64,000 bases of DNA from positions 500,845 through 564,844 of the forward strand of contig KE159605.1 of assembly GCA_000403295.2 (NCBI GenBank). Direction: 5' to 3'. The notes under the pieces were generated by a model. That model worked only from the letters and a program-made list of their open reading frames with translations. It was not told the DNA's origin and ran no database searches. Positions 1 to 9,288 of the stretch are shown piece by piece (within the stretch, counting starts at the first letter, position 1; each line of letters starts with the position of its first letter). The translations under genes were made by a program, and so were the position numbers. This DNA comes from Lachnospiraceae bacterium M18-1. GTDB taxonomy: Bacteria > Bacillota > Clostridia > Lachnospirales > Lachnospiraceae.

Positions 1-409
1 GGCCCCGGTATACATCTATGACATAAGACAACGCCTGGAACGTAAAAAACGAAATTCCGATCGGCAGGCTGACCTTCAGAAGCGGAAACTGCGCGCCTGT
101 GAGGCCATTGCATGTACCGATCAGCATATCGGCATATTTAAAAATTCCAAGTATCAGAAAATTGGTACATACGGCCAGAACAAGGACCGGCTTACGCCTC
201 TTCGCCCGCTCCACCCACAGACCGTACAGATAATTCAGGCTCGCGCTGCCTATCATCAGAAGAACATAAACAGGCTCGCCATATGCATAAAACAATAAAC
301 TGCTGATGATCAGCAGAACATTCTTTGCGCGCATAGACGGTATCAGATAATACAGCAAAAATACCACCGGAAAAAACACGCAGAGAAATGACATTGAACT
401 AAAAACCAT
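1..409 (-). CDS. MBOAT-family O-acyltransferase, N-terminal part (cut by window edge)
   Basis: Only the first 136 residues are inside the window; the gene runs off the left edge. The reading frame starts MVFSSMSFLCVFFPVVFLLYY, is rich in hydrophobic stretches, and reaches a segment SLPIGISFFTFQALSYVIDV at the edge. This SxPxGISFFTFQ...DVYRG pattern is typical of the AlgI/DltB-like MBOAT proteins that move acyl groups across the membrane onto exported polymers. The ATG at 409 has a GGAG-type ribosome site 8-10 bases upstream. The acceptor cannot be told from this fragment, and the partner esterase-like protein usual for the family would lie outside the window. Confidence 0.85.
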   Translation of the reverse strand, partial: MVFSSMSFLCVFFPVVFLLYYLIPSMRAKNVLLIISSLLFYAYGEPVYVLLMIGSASLNYLYGLWVERAKRRKPVLVLAVCTNFLILGIFKYADMLIGTCNGLTGAQFPLLKVSLPIGISFFTFQALSYVIDVYRG

Positions 410-490
410 AGCTGCTTCTCCAAAAGTCCCCAAAAGAAGATTCCGTTATTTCCTGGAATCCCCATCCTCATAAGTTTTTCTTTTCACGCT

Positions 491-1321
491 TTACTTTACA
501 TGTTCATGTGTAAACAAATGCTCCTGGCAGTATTCAAAATTGCCGTTGCACTTGGAGCAGAACCGAAATTCCAGTGAGGGGTCGTCCAATTCCGTCCTCC
601 CGCACACTGCACACCGGTGCATAGCTCCGCCTCCATAAGTCATATGCGGACGCGACTGCTTCTTGAACTTCCGCTTTCTAGCCTGTTCCTTCGGCGTGTA
701 GGGCCGCATGTTCCTGCCGGACAGGAAGAACAGGATAAAGTTCAAAAGGGAAGCTACAATGGCCGTCCTTGTCATCCAGTTTCCTCTCACCAGGTCATAC
801 AGGATATAGGCCACATAGACATAGGCCATCCATTTGATCTTGATAGGCAGTACAAAGTACAGCAGAAGCTCCATATCCGGATAGCTTGCCGCAAATGCAA
901 GAAAAATAGACATATTGATATAATATGTGCTGAAAAAGCTGCCGTACCCTACCATATCTGTTCCGAAAAATACAGCCAGAATAAAGGCTCCTGCCACGGT
1001 AAACAAAATTCCGGAAAATATATAGACATTGTAACGGAAGACCCCCCAGGTCCTCTCCAGCGCCGTGCCCAGCTGGTAGTAAAGCAGCATCATGATCACG
1101 ATCGTCAGAAGGCTCCCGCTGGGCGGTACCAGTACCCATGAGAGAAGCCGCCAGACCTGTCCCCTTAAAATATAAGCAGGTTCCAGGGTCAGCCACGAAA
1201 GCAGCGCGGGCTGCATGAGTGATATCATATATCCGATCACATACCCTCCGATCAGATACATAGTCAGGTTTGGAATTGCATGTCTGCCGAATTTTTTTTC
1301 TAATTGATCCAACCAGTTCAA
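491..1321 (-). CDS. Rhomboid-like integral membrane protein with C-terminal zinc-ribbon-like tail
   Basis: 276 residues starting with TTG (GGAG about 10 bases upstream). Five to six hydrophobic segments lie between residues 20 and 205. The region GQVWRLLSWVLVPP resembles the rhomboid signature after the first helix (G-x-W-R-L-x-T), which suggests the rhomboid or rhomboid-derived fold. The catalytic GxSG serine motif and the paired histidine are not evident; the nearest match is GYGSFFS at about 125. The protein is therefore probably a non-catalytic rhomboid relative. The C-terminus carries CAVC...CSKC...C-x4-H, a likely zinc-binding knuckle after a basic stretch, on the cytoplasmic side by charge. 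A strong promoter lies directly upstream and the gene appears monocistronic. The role is unknown. Confidence 0.75.
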   Translation of the reverse strand: MNWLDQLEKKFGRHAIPNLTMYLIGGYVIGYMISLMQPALLSWLTLEPAYILRGQVWRLLSWVLVPPSGSLLTIVIMMLLYYQLGTALERTWGVFRYNVYIFSGILFTVAGAFILAVFFGTDMVGYGSFFSTYYINMSIFLAFAASYPDMELLLYFVLPIKIKWMAYVYVAYILYDLVRGNWMTRTAIVASLLNFILFFLSGRNMRPYTPKEQARKRKFKKQSRPHMTYGGGAMHRCAVCGRTELDDPSLEFRFCSKCNGNFEYCQEHLFTHEHVK

Positions 1322-1366
1322 AAGTCTTAGTCTCCTCTTTTTTGTTCTTCGATTCTATCATGTATA

Positions 1367-1395
1367 ATTCTACCGTCAGGAGGCGTTTTTGTCAA
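1367..1395 (-). promoter_or_regulatory. Sigma-A-type promoter of the rhomboid-like gene
   Basis: Read on the minus strand: TTGACA (1395-1390), 17-bp spacer, TAGAAT (1372-1367). It lies about 45 bp upstream of the TTG start at 1321. The IS element ends upstream of this promoter, so the promoter is intact. Confidence 0.75.
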
Positions 1396-1446
1396 ATATA
1401 TGTTATGCTTTTTCTGTTAATTTTGTATAAAACTCCCAAATCATTT

Positions 1447-3047
1447 ACTCAAACTTCGCACATAGATTTTAGCTATGCACCTTGAAAATTCAATATCTGG
1501 CAATGATTCAATTATCAAAGAACAGCCTTTTGGAACACTATGCTGCTACTAATTGGGATTGTAGCAGGGATGGTAAGGTGCTGATGAAAGTGTCTGCCAG
1601 TTCATCTATCTTTTCATCAACAAGATCACAGTGTTCCTCTAAAAGTTTTCGGAACATTTGAAGCAGCATTTGAAATGCCTGCATCCATGTGATGTCAGAC
1701 ATTTCGTCAGAAAAGTACAGAAACAGTTCTCCAAGTGAGCGGCTGTCGTTTGATTCCCTGTTTTCGATGGACAGCATCATATACCTGGTAAAAACAACTG
1801 CCGTATGGGCGGTCATTGCATCAAAAGAAAGGCAATGGCATTCTTTGCTGAGCCTGAGATAACTCTTGCAGACTTTGAAGAATACTTCGATATCCCAGCG
1901 TTTTCCATAAAGGCGGATGATTTCATCTTCACATAAGGATGTATCTGTTGTGATAAGGCAAAGGTATTCCTTGCGCTTATTCCTGTTGCGGACATATACA
2001 ACCCTGGCCGGAACCGCTTTCCCATCTTTGATGGCTTCCACATCCACTGATAAGAGGTATTTGGAACGTCCCCTGCGTTTTTTGTTCCTCTTGTAGATAT
2101 CGATAAGGGAGAGTTCTTCTCCATTGTATCGGAAGAACATTTTCGGGGTTTTCTTAATCATTCCAATCACTTCATAGCCAAGATTTTTTACAGCATGAAG
2201 CGATTTGGGAGAAGAAAACCAGCTGTCAAAGAGGACATATTTGGCAGGAATCCCTGTTGTTTTAGCGGCTTTCAGAAGTTCTAACATAGCTTCCGTCCCT
2301 TTGGTCATGGAAAGCTTGCGGCGCTTATAACCGATGGTCCTTTTATCAAGGCTGACGGCTTCATTCACACGGTTTTTCTTATTATCCGTGGATAAAAGGA
2401 TGCTGTTGACTGGAAGAAACGTACTTCCGTCAGTCCATCCCAGGGTCAGCATACGGAACCCAAACTTATAAGCATGTTTTGCATGGTCGTAAGTTTTTGC
2501 AAGGAGTTCCACCTTCTTGGAGCGGTTTCTTTCAAACATAGAATCATCAATGCAGAGAACATTTTCCCTGTCCGCGTTATTTAGTGGGGCAACGGCATCC
2601 TTGATAATTCTTGATGCAAGTATCGTTGTGAACCTGATCCAGTTGATCTGTGTTGATTTCATAAAGCGGTATACCGTATCTTTAGCAAAAGCCGGCGTAT
2701 TTCTTCCCGACAGCAGATTCATGTACATGCTTCTGTTTGAAAAGATCAGAAGGAACAGATACTGAAAAATCTGTGTCACAGGTGTACCTTTCTTATGATA
2801 AGCGCCCGCCGTTTTCAGGGCAGACGCCACATGGAATCTGGCGAAAAATCTTTTGATGGTTTTAGAAATCTGGTTATCATTCTGGTTGTCTTGTGTTATA
2901 CTGTTATTCATAGCATGAGCCTCCGCTGGTATGTTGTTTCTGGACAATTCAATTATACCAAAAACAGAGTGTTTCATGCTATTTTATTGCCAGTTTTTAT
3001 TGGATTTTCAAGGTGTATAGGCGCTTATTCAAGTGCGAAGTTTGAGT
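1447..3047 (-). mobile_element. IS4-type insertion sequence, intact
   Basis: A 1601-bp element holding one transposase gene on the minus strand. Its ends are inverted copies of ACTCAAACTTCGCAC (1447-1461 and 3033-3047, perfect over 15 bp), followed inward on both sides by a looser match around CACCTTGAAAATyCAATA. The bases just outside, CATTT at 1442-1446 and CATTT at 3048-3052, form a 5-bp direct repeat that may be the target duplication. The element sits between two promoters and breaks no visible gene. Confidence 0.85.
1538..2911 (-). CDS. IS4-family DDE transposase
   Basis: 457 residues from the ATG at 2911, chosen because GGAGG lies 8 bases upstream; an in-frame upstream extension to 2977 lacks a ribosome site. 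The DDE catalytic triad is visible: the first Asp in LCIDDSMFERNRS, the second in YVLFDSWFSSP, and the Glu in the IS4 signature Y-x2-R-W-x-IE-x-FFK-x2-K near residue 350. The frame is unbroken, so the enzyme is probably functional. It acts on the 15-bp terminal repeats of its own element. Those ends do not resemble the GTTAC-ended palindromic elements elsewhere in the window. Confidence 0.93.
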   Translation of the reverse strand: MNNSITQDNQNDNQISKTIKRFFARFHVASALKTAGAYHKKGTPVTQIFQYLFLLIFSNRSMYMNLLSGRNTPAFAKDTVYRFMKSTQINWIRFTTILASRIIKDAVAPLNNADRENVLCIDDSMFERNRSKKVELLAKTYDHAKHAYKFGFRMLTLGWTDGSTFLPVNSILLSTDNKKNRVNEAVSLDKRTIGYKRRKLSMTKGTEAMLELLKAAKTTGIPAKYVLFDSWFSSPKSLHAVKNLGYEVIGMIKKTPKMFFRYNGEELSLIDIYKRNKKRRGRSKYLLSVDVEAIKDGKAVPARVVYVRNRNKRKEYLCLITTDTSLCEDEIIRLYGKRWDIEVFFKVCKSYLRLSKECHCLSFDAMTAHTAVVFTRYMMLSIENRESNDSRSLGELFLYFSDEMSDITWMQAFQMLLQMFRKLLEEHCDLVDEKIDELADTFISTLPSLLQSQLVAA

Positions 3048-3107
3048 CATTTATATGATTTCCCAAAAAAAATGAACTCTTGCCAAAAACCTTCATCACA
3101 TTTCCGA

Positions 3108-3136
3108 TTGTCTTTTTTTTGAACTTGTCGTATAAT
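3108..3136 (+). promoter_or_regulatory. Sigma-A-type promoter of the activase gene
   Basis: TTGTCT (3108-3113), 17-bp spacer, TATAAT (3131-3136). A leader of roughly 75 nt follows before the ATG at 3219. The promoter lies 60 bp outside the IS right end, so the insertion left it intact. Confidence 0.7.
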
Positions 3137-3218
3137 GTATCTTGTTGTCGAGTGAAAATCAACATTTAATAGGAAATAACTGACATAAAATCTTTATAAA
3201 AGAGGATGTGGGAATTAT

Positions 3219-6200
3219 ATGAATTTGAATGATTTATACAGCCTGGGAATCGATATCGGTTCCACCACGGTTAAGATCGCGGTGCTGAACGACAGCCGTG
3301 AGGTATTATTTTCTGATTATGAACGGCATTTTGCCAATATCCAGGAGACCCTGTCTGACCTGCTTGGCCGGGCCCTGTACGCCTTAGGTCCCATCCGGGT
3401 GTCACCGGTCATTACCGGAAGCGGCGGTCTGACGCTCGCTACACATCTTGAGGTGCCTTTTGTACAAGAGGTGATCGCAGTATCTTCCGCTCTGCAGGAC
3501 TATGCGCCCCAGACCGATGTAGCTATTGAACTGGGCGGGGAAGACGCAAAGATCATCTATTTTGAAGGCGGCAATGTGGAGCAGCGCATGAACGGCGTCT
3601 GTGCCGGAGGGACGGGTTCCTTCATTGACCAGATGGCGTCCCTTCTGCAGACAGATGCTTCCGGCCTCAATACCTATGCAAAAAGTTACAAAGCTCTGTA
3701 CTCTATTGCGGCCCGCTGCGGCGTCTTTGCCAAATCAGATATCCAGCCGCTGATCAATGAGGGCGCTTCCAAGGAGGATCTGGCTGCTTCCATTTTCCAG
3801 GCAGTCGTCAACCAGACGATCAGCGGCCTGGCCTGCGGAAAACCGATTCGGGGGCATGTGGCGTTCCTGGGCGGTCCTCTGCACTTTTTATCCGAACTGC
3901 GGGAGGCCTTTGTACGCACCCTGAAGCTGGACGACGAGCATACCATTGTCCCGTACCAGTCCCACCTGTTTGCCGCCATCGGCTCCGCGCTCAATGCGAA
4001 GCCTGAGTCGTCAAAGGTGCCTCTTCGGGAGCTGCAGGAGCGCCTGGCAGGCAAGATCCGGATGGAATTTGAAGTGGACCGGATGGAGCCGCTGTTCGCG
4101 TCTACCAAAGAATATGAGACATTTATCAGCCGTCATGACCTGCATCAGGTTCCCATCAAGGACCTTTCCTCTTATAAAGGAAAAGCCTTTCTGGGCATCG
4201 ATGCCGGCTCTACCACCACGAAAGCAGCTCTGGTTGGAGAAGACGGTACGCTCTTATATTCTTTTTACCATAATAATGAGGGGGATCCCCTGGGCACTAC
4301 CATCCGGGCTGTCAAAGACATCTACAGCCAGCTTCCGGAGGATGTGGAGATCGTCCACTCCTGTTCCACCGGCTACGGAGAAGCGCTGATCAAGTCTGCT
4401 CTCCTTCTGGACGAAGGGGAAGTGGAAACTGTGTCCCATTACTACGCCGCATCGTTTTTTGAGCCGGATGTCGACTGCATCCTGGACATCGGCGGCCAGG
4501 ATATGAAGTGCATCAAGATCAAGAACCAGACCGTAGACAGCGTACAGCTCAACGAAGCCTGTTCCTCCGGCTGCGGTTCCTTTATTGAAACTTTTGCGAA
4601 ATCTCTCAACTATTCAGTAGAGGATTTTGCCCATGAGGCGCTCTATGCCCGCAATCCCATCGACCTGGGAACCCGCTGTACTGTATTTATGAATTCCAAG
4701 GTCAAACAGGCTCAGAAGGAAGGCGCCGAGGTTGCGGATATTTCCGCAGGGCTTGCCTACTCCGTCATCAAGAATGCATTGTTCAAGGTCATCAAGGTAT
4801 CCGATGCGTCTGAGCTGGGATCCCACATCGTGGTTCAGGGCGGAACCTTTTACAACAATGCGGTGCTTCGAAGCTTCGAGAAAATTGCGGACTGTGAGGC
4901 CATACGTCCAGATATCGCCGGAATCATGGGCGCCTTTGGCGCCGCGCTGATCGCCCGGGAACGTTATACAGAATGTGAAGGTACCACCATGCTCTCCATT
5001 GAGGATATCAGGGCGCTGGAATATTCCACCACCATGACCAAATGTAAGGGCTGTACCAACAACTGCCGTCTGACAGTCAGCCATTTCAGCGGCGGCAGGC
5101 GTTTTATCACAGGAAACCGCTGTGAGCGCGGCCTTGGCAAAGAGAAGTCTGTCAACCAGATGCCCAACCTGTTTGACTATAAGATGAAGCGGTATTTCGG
5201 ATATACTCCGCTGGAAAAAGAAGAAGCCCTGCGCGGCACCATCGGCATTCCGCGGGTCCTGAACATGTATGAAAACTATCCCTTCTGGTTTACATTTTTT
5301 ACCAAGCTGAAGTTCCGGGTGCTCCTTTCCCCGGCTTCCACCAGAAAAATCTATGAATTGGGAATCGAATCCATCCCCAGCGAGTCCGAATGTTACCCGG
5401 CCAAGCTGGCCCACGGACATATCCAGTGGCTGATCAACCAGGAAGTACGGCATATCTTCTATCCTTCCGTTCCATTCGAACGGAACGAATTTGAGGAAGC
5501 TAACAACCACTATAACTGTCCCATCGTTACCTCCTATCCGGAGAATATTAAGAACAACATGGATCCCATTTTAAAGGGAGAAGTTGATTTTATCCATCCT
5601 TTCCTCAGCTTTAAGAGCGTGGAGACCATTGCCTACCGTCTGACGGAAGAACTGGGAAAAAAGTTTTCTATTTCTGAGGAGGAAATCCGATCCGCCGTAC
5701 ATGATGCATGGGCGGAACTCTCGGCGTGCCGGGAGGATATGCGCCGGAAGGGGGAGGAGACGATCCGCTTCCTCAAGGATACCGGAAACCGGGGGATCGT
5801 ACTTGCCGGCCGGCCCTATCACATTGACCCGGAGGTCAACCACGGGCTGCCGGAGCTGATCACCTCCTACAATATCGCGGTGCTGACTGAAGATTCCGTG
5901 TCACACCTGCATGAGGTCGAGCGCCCCTTAAATGTGATGGACCAGTGGATGTACCATTCCCGCCTGTATGCGGCGGCAAATTATGTAAAGACCGTAGATT
6001 TTCTGGATCTCATCCAGCTCAATTCCTTCGGATGCGGCCTGGATGCGGTCACTACGGACCAGGTGGCGGAGATCCTGACGAACTCCGACAAGATCTATAC
6101 CTCATTGAAGATTGATGAGGTCAACAACCTGGGAGCCGCCAGGATTCGTGTCCGTTCCTTGTTAGCCGCGATCCGCGTGCGGGAACAGCGCAATACAAAG

Positions 6201-7556
6201 CGGAATATCTGTCCGGCTTCCATCGAGAAGGTACCTTTTACCAAGGAGATGCGCAGAACCTATACGATCCTCTGCCCCCAGATGTCGCCCATGCATTTTG
6301 AGCTGCTGGAACCTGCCTTCCGGGCTTCCGGCTACAACATCGCGGTGCTGCCCAACGACAACAAGCAGGCCGTGGACGTGGGATTAAAATATGTAAACAA
6401 CGATGCATGCTATCCATCCCTGATGGTAGTGGGCCAGATCATGGAGGCCATTCTGTCCGGAAACTATGATACCGACCGTCTGGCCGTGATCATTACCCAG
6501 ACCGGCGGCGGATGCCGTGCATCCAATTATATCGGATTTATCCGCAGGGCGCTGAAAAAGGCCGGCTACCCGCATATCCCTGTAATCTCTCTGAATTTGA
6601 GCGGCCTGGAGGAGAATCCCGGCTTCAAGCTTACGCCGGTTCTGGTACTGCGAGGAATCTATGCACTGGTGCTTGGAGATATCTTCATGAAGTGTGTCTA
6701 CCGGATGCGCCCTTATGAAGCCGTACCGGGAACCACCAACGCCATGCACCGGAAATGGGCGGATACAGCCAAACAGTTCCTTGCCCAGGCGTACCCTTCC
6801 AGGAGCGGGTTCAAAAAGCTCTGCCGGGATATCATCCAGGATTTTGACCGCCTGGAGATCCTGGATGCAAAAAAACCGAAAGTCGGCGTTGTGGGGGAGA
6901 TTCTGGTTAAATTCCTTCCTGCTGCGAATAATTACCTGGTGGAGCTTCTGGAAAGCGAAGGCGCTGAGGCGGTTGTCCCGGATCTGTTGGATTTCCTGAT
7001 GTACTGCTTCTATAACCAGAATTTTAAGGTATCTCATCTGGGGATGGAGAAGTCCAAAGCGAAAATCGGGAATCTGGGGATCAAGGCGCTGGAATGGTTC
7101 CGCGCCCCTGCCACAAAGGCGTTCGAAGCGAGCCTGCATTTTGCTCCTCCTACCCCGATCGAGAAGCTGGCAGAGATGGCCTCAGGAATCGTATCCCTGG
7201 GTAACCAGACCGGGGAAGGATGGTTTTTGACCGGAGAAATGCTGGAGCTGATACATAGCGGTACGGAAAATATCGTATGTACCCAGCCCTTTGCCTGCCT
7301 GCCCAACCATGTGGTCGGAAAGGGAGTCATCAAGGAGCTGCGCCGGCTGTATCCCCAGTCCAACGTGGTTGCCATTGATTTTGACCCGGGTGCAAGTGAA
7401 GTGAACCAGCTTAACCGTATTAAACTAATGCTGTCTACGGCAAATAAAAATCTGGAGATCGACTCTGAAAAGCGAGGCGAAAAAGACGGATATACGGAAG
7501 AAGCAGACCTATCTGCTTTTCCATTGAAGAAAAATTATAACTACGGAAGGCTGTAA
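3219..7556 (+). CDS. Giant acyl-CoA dehydratase activase-related fusion protein
   Basis: 1445 residues. It contains two tandem BadF/BadG/HgdC-type ASKHA ATPase modules: the first begins [14 protein letters not shown] (about residue 10), with [13 protein letters not shown] and the helix [13 protein letters not shown]. The second begins [14 protein letters not shown] (about 325), with [11 protein letters not shown] (about 447). A Cys-rich linker CKGCTNNC...GNRCERG follows (608-636), then a DUF2229-like region and a C-terminal part resembling HgdB/dehydratase subunits, with conserved Cys in ACYPSLM (about 1064) and GGGCRASNY (about 1095). Family members use ATP to inject an electron into a Fe-S enzyme that dehydrates 2-hydroxyacyl-CoA or reduces aromatic CoA esters. 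No separate dehydratase subunits lie nearby, so the substrate is unknown. It is monocistronic with its own promoter and terminator. Confidence 0.9.
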   Translation: MNLNDLYSLGIDIGSTTVKIAVLNDSREVLFSDYERHFANIQETLSDLLGRALYALGPIRVSPVITGSGGLTLATHLEVPFVQEVIAVSSALQDYAPQTDVAIELGGEDAKIIYFEGGNVEQRMNGVCAGGTGSFIDQMASLLQTDASGLNTYAKSYKALYSIAARCGVFAKSDIQPLINEGASKEDLAASIFQAVVNQTISGLACGKPIRGHVAFLGGPLHFLSELREAFVRTLKLDDEHTIVPYQSHLFAAIGSALNAKPESSKVPLRELQERLAGKIRMEFEVDRMEPLFASTKEYETFISRHDLHQVPIKDLSSYKGKAFLGIDAGSTTTKAALVGEDGTLLYSFYHNNEGDPLGTTIRAVKDIYSQLPEDVEIVHSCSTGYGEALIKSALLLDEGEVETVSHYYAASFFEPDVDCILDIGGQDMKCIKIKNQTVDSVQLNEACSSGCGSFIETFAKSLNYSVEDFAHEALYARNPIDLGTRCTVFMNSKVKQAQKEGAEVADISAGLAYSVIKNALFKVIKVSDASELGSHIVVQGGTFYNNAVLRSFEKIADCEAIRPDIAGIMGAFGAALIARERYTECEGTTMLSIEDIRALEYSTTMTKCKGCTNNCRLTVSHFSGGRRFITGNRCERGLGKEKSVNQMPNLFDYKMKRYFGYTPLEKEEALRGTIGIPRVLNMYENYPFWFTFFTKLKFRVLLSPASTRKIYELGIESIPSESECYPAKLAHGHIQWLINQEVRHIFYPSVPFERNEFEEANNHYNCPIVTSYPENIKNNMDPILKGEVDFIHPFLSFKSVETIAYRLTEELGKKFSISEEEIRSAVHDAWAELSACREDMRRKGEETIRFLKDTGNRGIVLAGRPYHIDPEVNHGLPELITSYNIAVLTEDSVSHLHEVERPLNVMDQWMYHSRLYAAANYVKTVDFLDLIQLNSFGCGLDAVTTDQVAEILTNSDKIYTSLKIDEVNNLGAARIRVRSLLAAIRVREQRNTKRNICPASIEKVPFTKEMRRTYTILCPQMSPMHFELLEPAFRASGYNIAVLPNDNKQAVDVGLKYVNNDACYPSLMVVGQIMEAILSGNYDTDRLAVIITQTGGGCRASNYIGFIRRALKKAGYPHIPVISLNLSGLEENPGFKLTPVLVLRGIYALVLGDIFMKCVYRMRPYEAVPGTTNAMHRKWADTAKQFLAQAYPSRSGFKKLCRDIIQDFDRLEILDAKKPKVGVVGEILVKFLPAANNYLVELLESEGAEAVVPDLLDFLMYCFYNQNFKVSHLGMEKSKAKIGNLGIKALEWFRAPATKAFEASLHFAPPTPIEKLAEMASGIVSLGNQTGEGWFLTGEMLELIHSGTENIVCTQPFACLPNHVVGKGVIKELRRLYPQSNVVAIDFDPGASEVNQLNRIKLMLSTANKNLEIDSEKRGEKDGYTEEADLSAFPLKKNYNYGRL

Positions 7557-7594
7557 AGCTCACTGAGCGCCTGACTGTTACAGCCTGAACAAAG

Positions 7595-7614
7595 GAGTTT
7601 CGCCTGCGAAACTC
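7595..7614. repeat. Hairpin in the activase 3' region
   Basis: GAGTTTCG (7595-7602), loop CCTG, CGAAACTC (7607-7614): a perfect 8-bp stem. The activase 3' end also pairs GGCTGTAA (around 7549) with TTACAGCC (about 7578-7585). The 7557-7896 stretch holds no gene; it contains these hairpins, the terminators listed here and nothing else I can name. Confidence 0.5.
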
Positions 7615-7666
7615 GCGCCTGCGGCGGTCGCATTGGGGCATCTGCCTTGTACTCCGCAGTGCGCAT

Positions 7667-7685
7667 CCCTCCCCGGAGGGTTTTT
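7667..7685 (+). terminator. Probable terminator of the activase gene
   Basis: A GC-rich hairpin CCCTC...GAGGG followed directly by TTTTT. A second AT-rich stem, TTTTTATTCTATA paired with TATAGAATAAAAA (7681-7731), follows at once and overlaps the U-tract. Confidence 0.55.
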
Positions 7686-7723
7686 ATTCTATAGGAAAAT
7701 TCGCAGCTGGGCGCACCTTATAG

Positions 7724-7795
7724 AATAAAAAAGGAGCTGCCGGAAAATGACATGTGCACATACGATATCGTGTGAATACAGTCATTCTCCGGCAG
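7724..7795 (-). terminator. Terminator of the GreA-like gene
   Basis: On the minus strand a 15-bp stem pairs CTGCCGGAGAATGAC with GTCATTTTCCGGCAG, with a G-T wobble, and is followed by CTCC and TTTTTT. The loop is about 30 nt and carries its own small palindrome, ACGATATCGT. It lies 100 bp past the stop codon. Confidence 0.65.
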
Positions 7796-7896
7796 TTTAT
7801 CATGCGTCTGTCAGATCTGTTTTTTTATCCCGAAAGCCTCTTTTTCTATATTTCTATCTGCTGTCAATCCGCTTTTAAGTCTCACATAACTTCTAT

Positions 7897-8427
7897 TTAA
7901 AAACTGCGTATATGATCCCCTTCTTCTTCCTGCGTATTCTCTATTTTTTTGATTACGGCATAATATCCATAGTCATCATTGACCCTGATATATACCCTGT
8001 CATTCTCCTTATGGCCGATGATCGCTTTTCCAAGCGGCGACTCAATACTGATCAGCCCGTTCAGGGAACTGCCCCGAATGGATGTAACCAGCCTGTAAAC
8101 TTCTGTCACATCATCTTCCTCGATATAGAGCTCTACCGTGTTGTTAATCCCTACCTCATCCTCTTTGGAACTGTCATCTACGATCACCGCATTTTTCAGC
8201 ATCCGCTCCAGGTAACGGATCCTGCTCTCATTCTGATTCTTGTCCTTCTTGGCCGCATGATACTCAAAGTTCTCACTCAGATCACCGTGCGCCCTGGCTT
8301 CCTTGACCGCCTCGATGGCTGCCTTTCTTACAACGAGTTTCCGGTGCTCTATCTCCTCTTCAATCTTCTTTACATCGCTTTTCGTCAATTTGTCCTTCAC
8401 ATTCTTCTCCATTCTGCTGCATAACAT
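7897..8427 (-). CDS. GreA/GreB-family transcript cleavage factor
   Basis: About 170-176 residues. The N-terminal coiled coil (residues 10-90) ends in the acidic tip typical of the family, seen as ARAHGDLSENFEYHAAKKDKNQNESRI, with the conserved D and E that reach the RNA polymerase active site. The C-terminal FKBP-like half (about 95-165) includes SPLGKAIIGHKENDRV. Members rescue backtracked RNA polymerase by promoting cleavage of the transcript 3' end. The start is uncertain: the listed ATG has AAAAGGAAC 10-13 bases upstream, while MEKNVKDKLT five codons later looks like the family start. The C-terminus is longer and more acidic than a standard GreA, so it may be a paralogue. Confidence 0.88.
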   Translation of the reverse strand: MLCSRMEKNVKDKLTKSDVKKIEEEIEHRKLVVRKAAIEAVKEARAHGDLSENFEYHAAKKDKNQNESRIRYLERMLKNAVIVDDSSKEDEVGINNTVELYIEEDDVTEVYRLVTSIRGSSLNGLISIESPLGKAIIGHKENDRVYIRVNDDYGYYAVIKKIENTQEEEGDHIRSF

Positions 8428-8570
8428 TTTTTGTCTTGTTCCTTTTAAGTATAACGCATAATGGCCGTCCTGGGCAAGTTCTATCGCAAAAATGATTCCG
8501 TATAAAAGTCCTTAGATATGGGAATCCTGAATGCGAAATCGTTTTTGTATACCCAAAGGGCATCCCGCAA

Positions 8571-8614
8571 TTCATGCCGCTGCAGGGCGGACGGACTTCA
8601 TCCGATAAGGTATA
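8571..8614. repeat. 44-bp segment also found inside the helicase gene
   Basis: This intergenic segment upstream of the GreA-like gene matches 11143-11186 at about 35 of 44 positions (minus strand: TATACCTT...GGAyGAAGTCC...GCAGCGGCAkGAA). The core GGAyGAAGTCC is close to an inverted repeat. Confidence 0.55.
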
Positions 8615-8640
8615 GATCTTCACAAATTATTCACAAATTA

Positions 8641-8667
8641 TTAGCACTCGCCAGTTGACAGTGCTAA
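8641..8667 (+). promoter_or_regulatory. CIRCE operator (HrcA binding site)
   Basis: TTAGCACTC (8641-8649), 9-bp spacer, CAGTGCTAA (8659-8667). This matches the consensus TTAGCACTC-N9-GAGTGCTAA at all but one position. It overlaps the -35 box of the hsp20 promoter, so bound HrcA would block RNA polymerase. Confidence 0.93.
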
Positions 8668-8683
8668 TAATTTATGCTATAGT
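8655..8683 (+). promoter_or_regulatory. hsp20 promoter
   Basis: TTGACA (8655-8660), 17-bp spacer, TATAGT (8678-8683). The -35 box lies within the CIRCE element. The transcript leader is about 50 nt and ends in GGAGGG ahead of the ATG. Confidence 0.85.
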
Positions 8684-8738
8684 TCTTATAGAACAAAGAT
8701 AACAATATTTTTTCAAATCACACATGGAGGGATAATAT

Positions 8739-9158
8739 ATGTTACTATCAAGCAGAAATTTTATTGACAACTTTTTCAACGATCCATTTTTCGAGAGACC
8801 TTTTGAAAATGCCTCATCACAGATCATGAAGACAGATATCCATGAAAATAATGCCGACTACCTGGTAGAGATGGAGCTTCCGGGATATAAGAAGGAAGAT
8901 ATCAAGGCTGATCTGAAGGACGGATATCTCACCATTACTGCTTCGAGAAATGAGACGAAGGAAGAACACGATTCCAAGGGAAAATGCATCCGCAAGGAGC
9001 GCTATACCGGCTCCTGCAACCGCAGTTTCTATGTGGGCAAGGAATTGACCCAGGAGGACATCAAGGCAGCGTTCTCTGACGGTATCCTCCGGCTGAGTAT
9101 TCCGAAGGAAGTACCGAAGGCAATTGAAGAACAGCCGAAGTATATCGCAATCGAATAA
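8739..9158 (+). CDS. hsp20: Small heat shock protein, Hsp20/alpha-crystallin family
   Basis: 139 residues. The alpha-crystallin domain spans about residues 32-135, with YLVEMELPGYKKEDIKADLKDG at its start and the conserved GILRLSIPK near the end. The C-terminus AIEEQPKYIAIE supplies an IxI-type motif (IAI). It acts as an ATP-independent holdase for unfolding cytosolic proteins. The GGAGGG ribosome site lies 8 bases upstream of the ATG. Control by HrcA through the overlapping CIRCE is strongly suggested; hsp20 genes are only sometimes in this regulon. It is monocistronic, with a strong terminator just after the stop. Confidence 0.95.
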   Translation: MLLSSRNFIDNFFNDPFFERPFENASSQIMKTDIHENNADYLVEMELPGYKKEDIKADLKDGYLTITASRNETKEEHDSKGKCIRKERYTGSCNRSFYVGKELTQEDIKAAFSDGILRLSIPKEVPKAIEEQPKYIAIE

Positions 9159-9206
9159 GCAGAACAGCCGGTGCTGATTTTATCCGCACCGGCTGTTCTG
9201 CTTATA
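9159..9206 (+). terminator. hsp20 terminator
   Basis: A perfect 16-bp stem, GCAGAACAGCCGGTGC (9159-9174) with its reverse complement (9186-9201), starting at the base after the hsp20 stop codon. A short T-rich run follows. Confidence 0.85.
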
Positions 9207-9288
9207 TATTAAAAAACGGAATGGAGTTCTGTGTCTCCATCCCGCTTTCTGTACATTTCTGATCATACTTTTTTCGTATGTATTACTT

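Noticed and set aside
7557..7896. Another MITE-like element: GTTACAG at 7577 followed by hairpins
   Set aside because: No matching inverted end and no flanking 8-bp repeat could be found; treated as hairpins and terminators.
8360..8623. A short minus-strand frame upstream of the GreA-like gene containing YTLSDEVRPPCSG
   Set aside because: No ribosome site, and it overlaps the true gene; the similarity to the helicase insertion is better explained by a shared DNA repeat.
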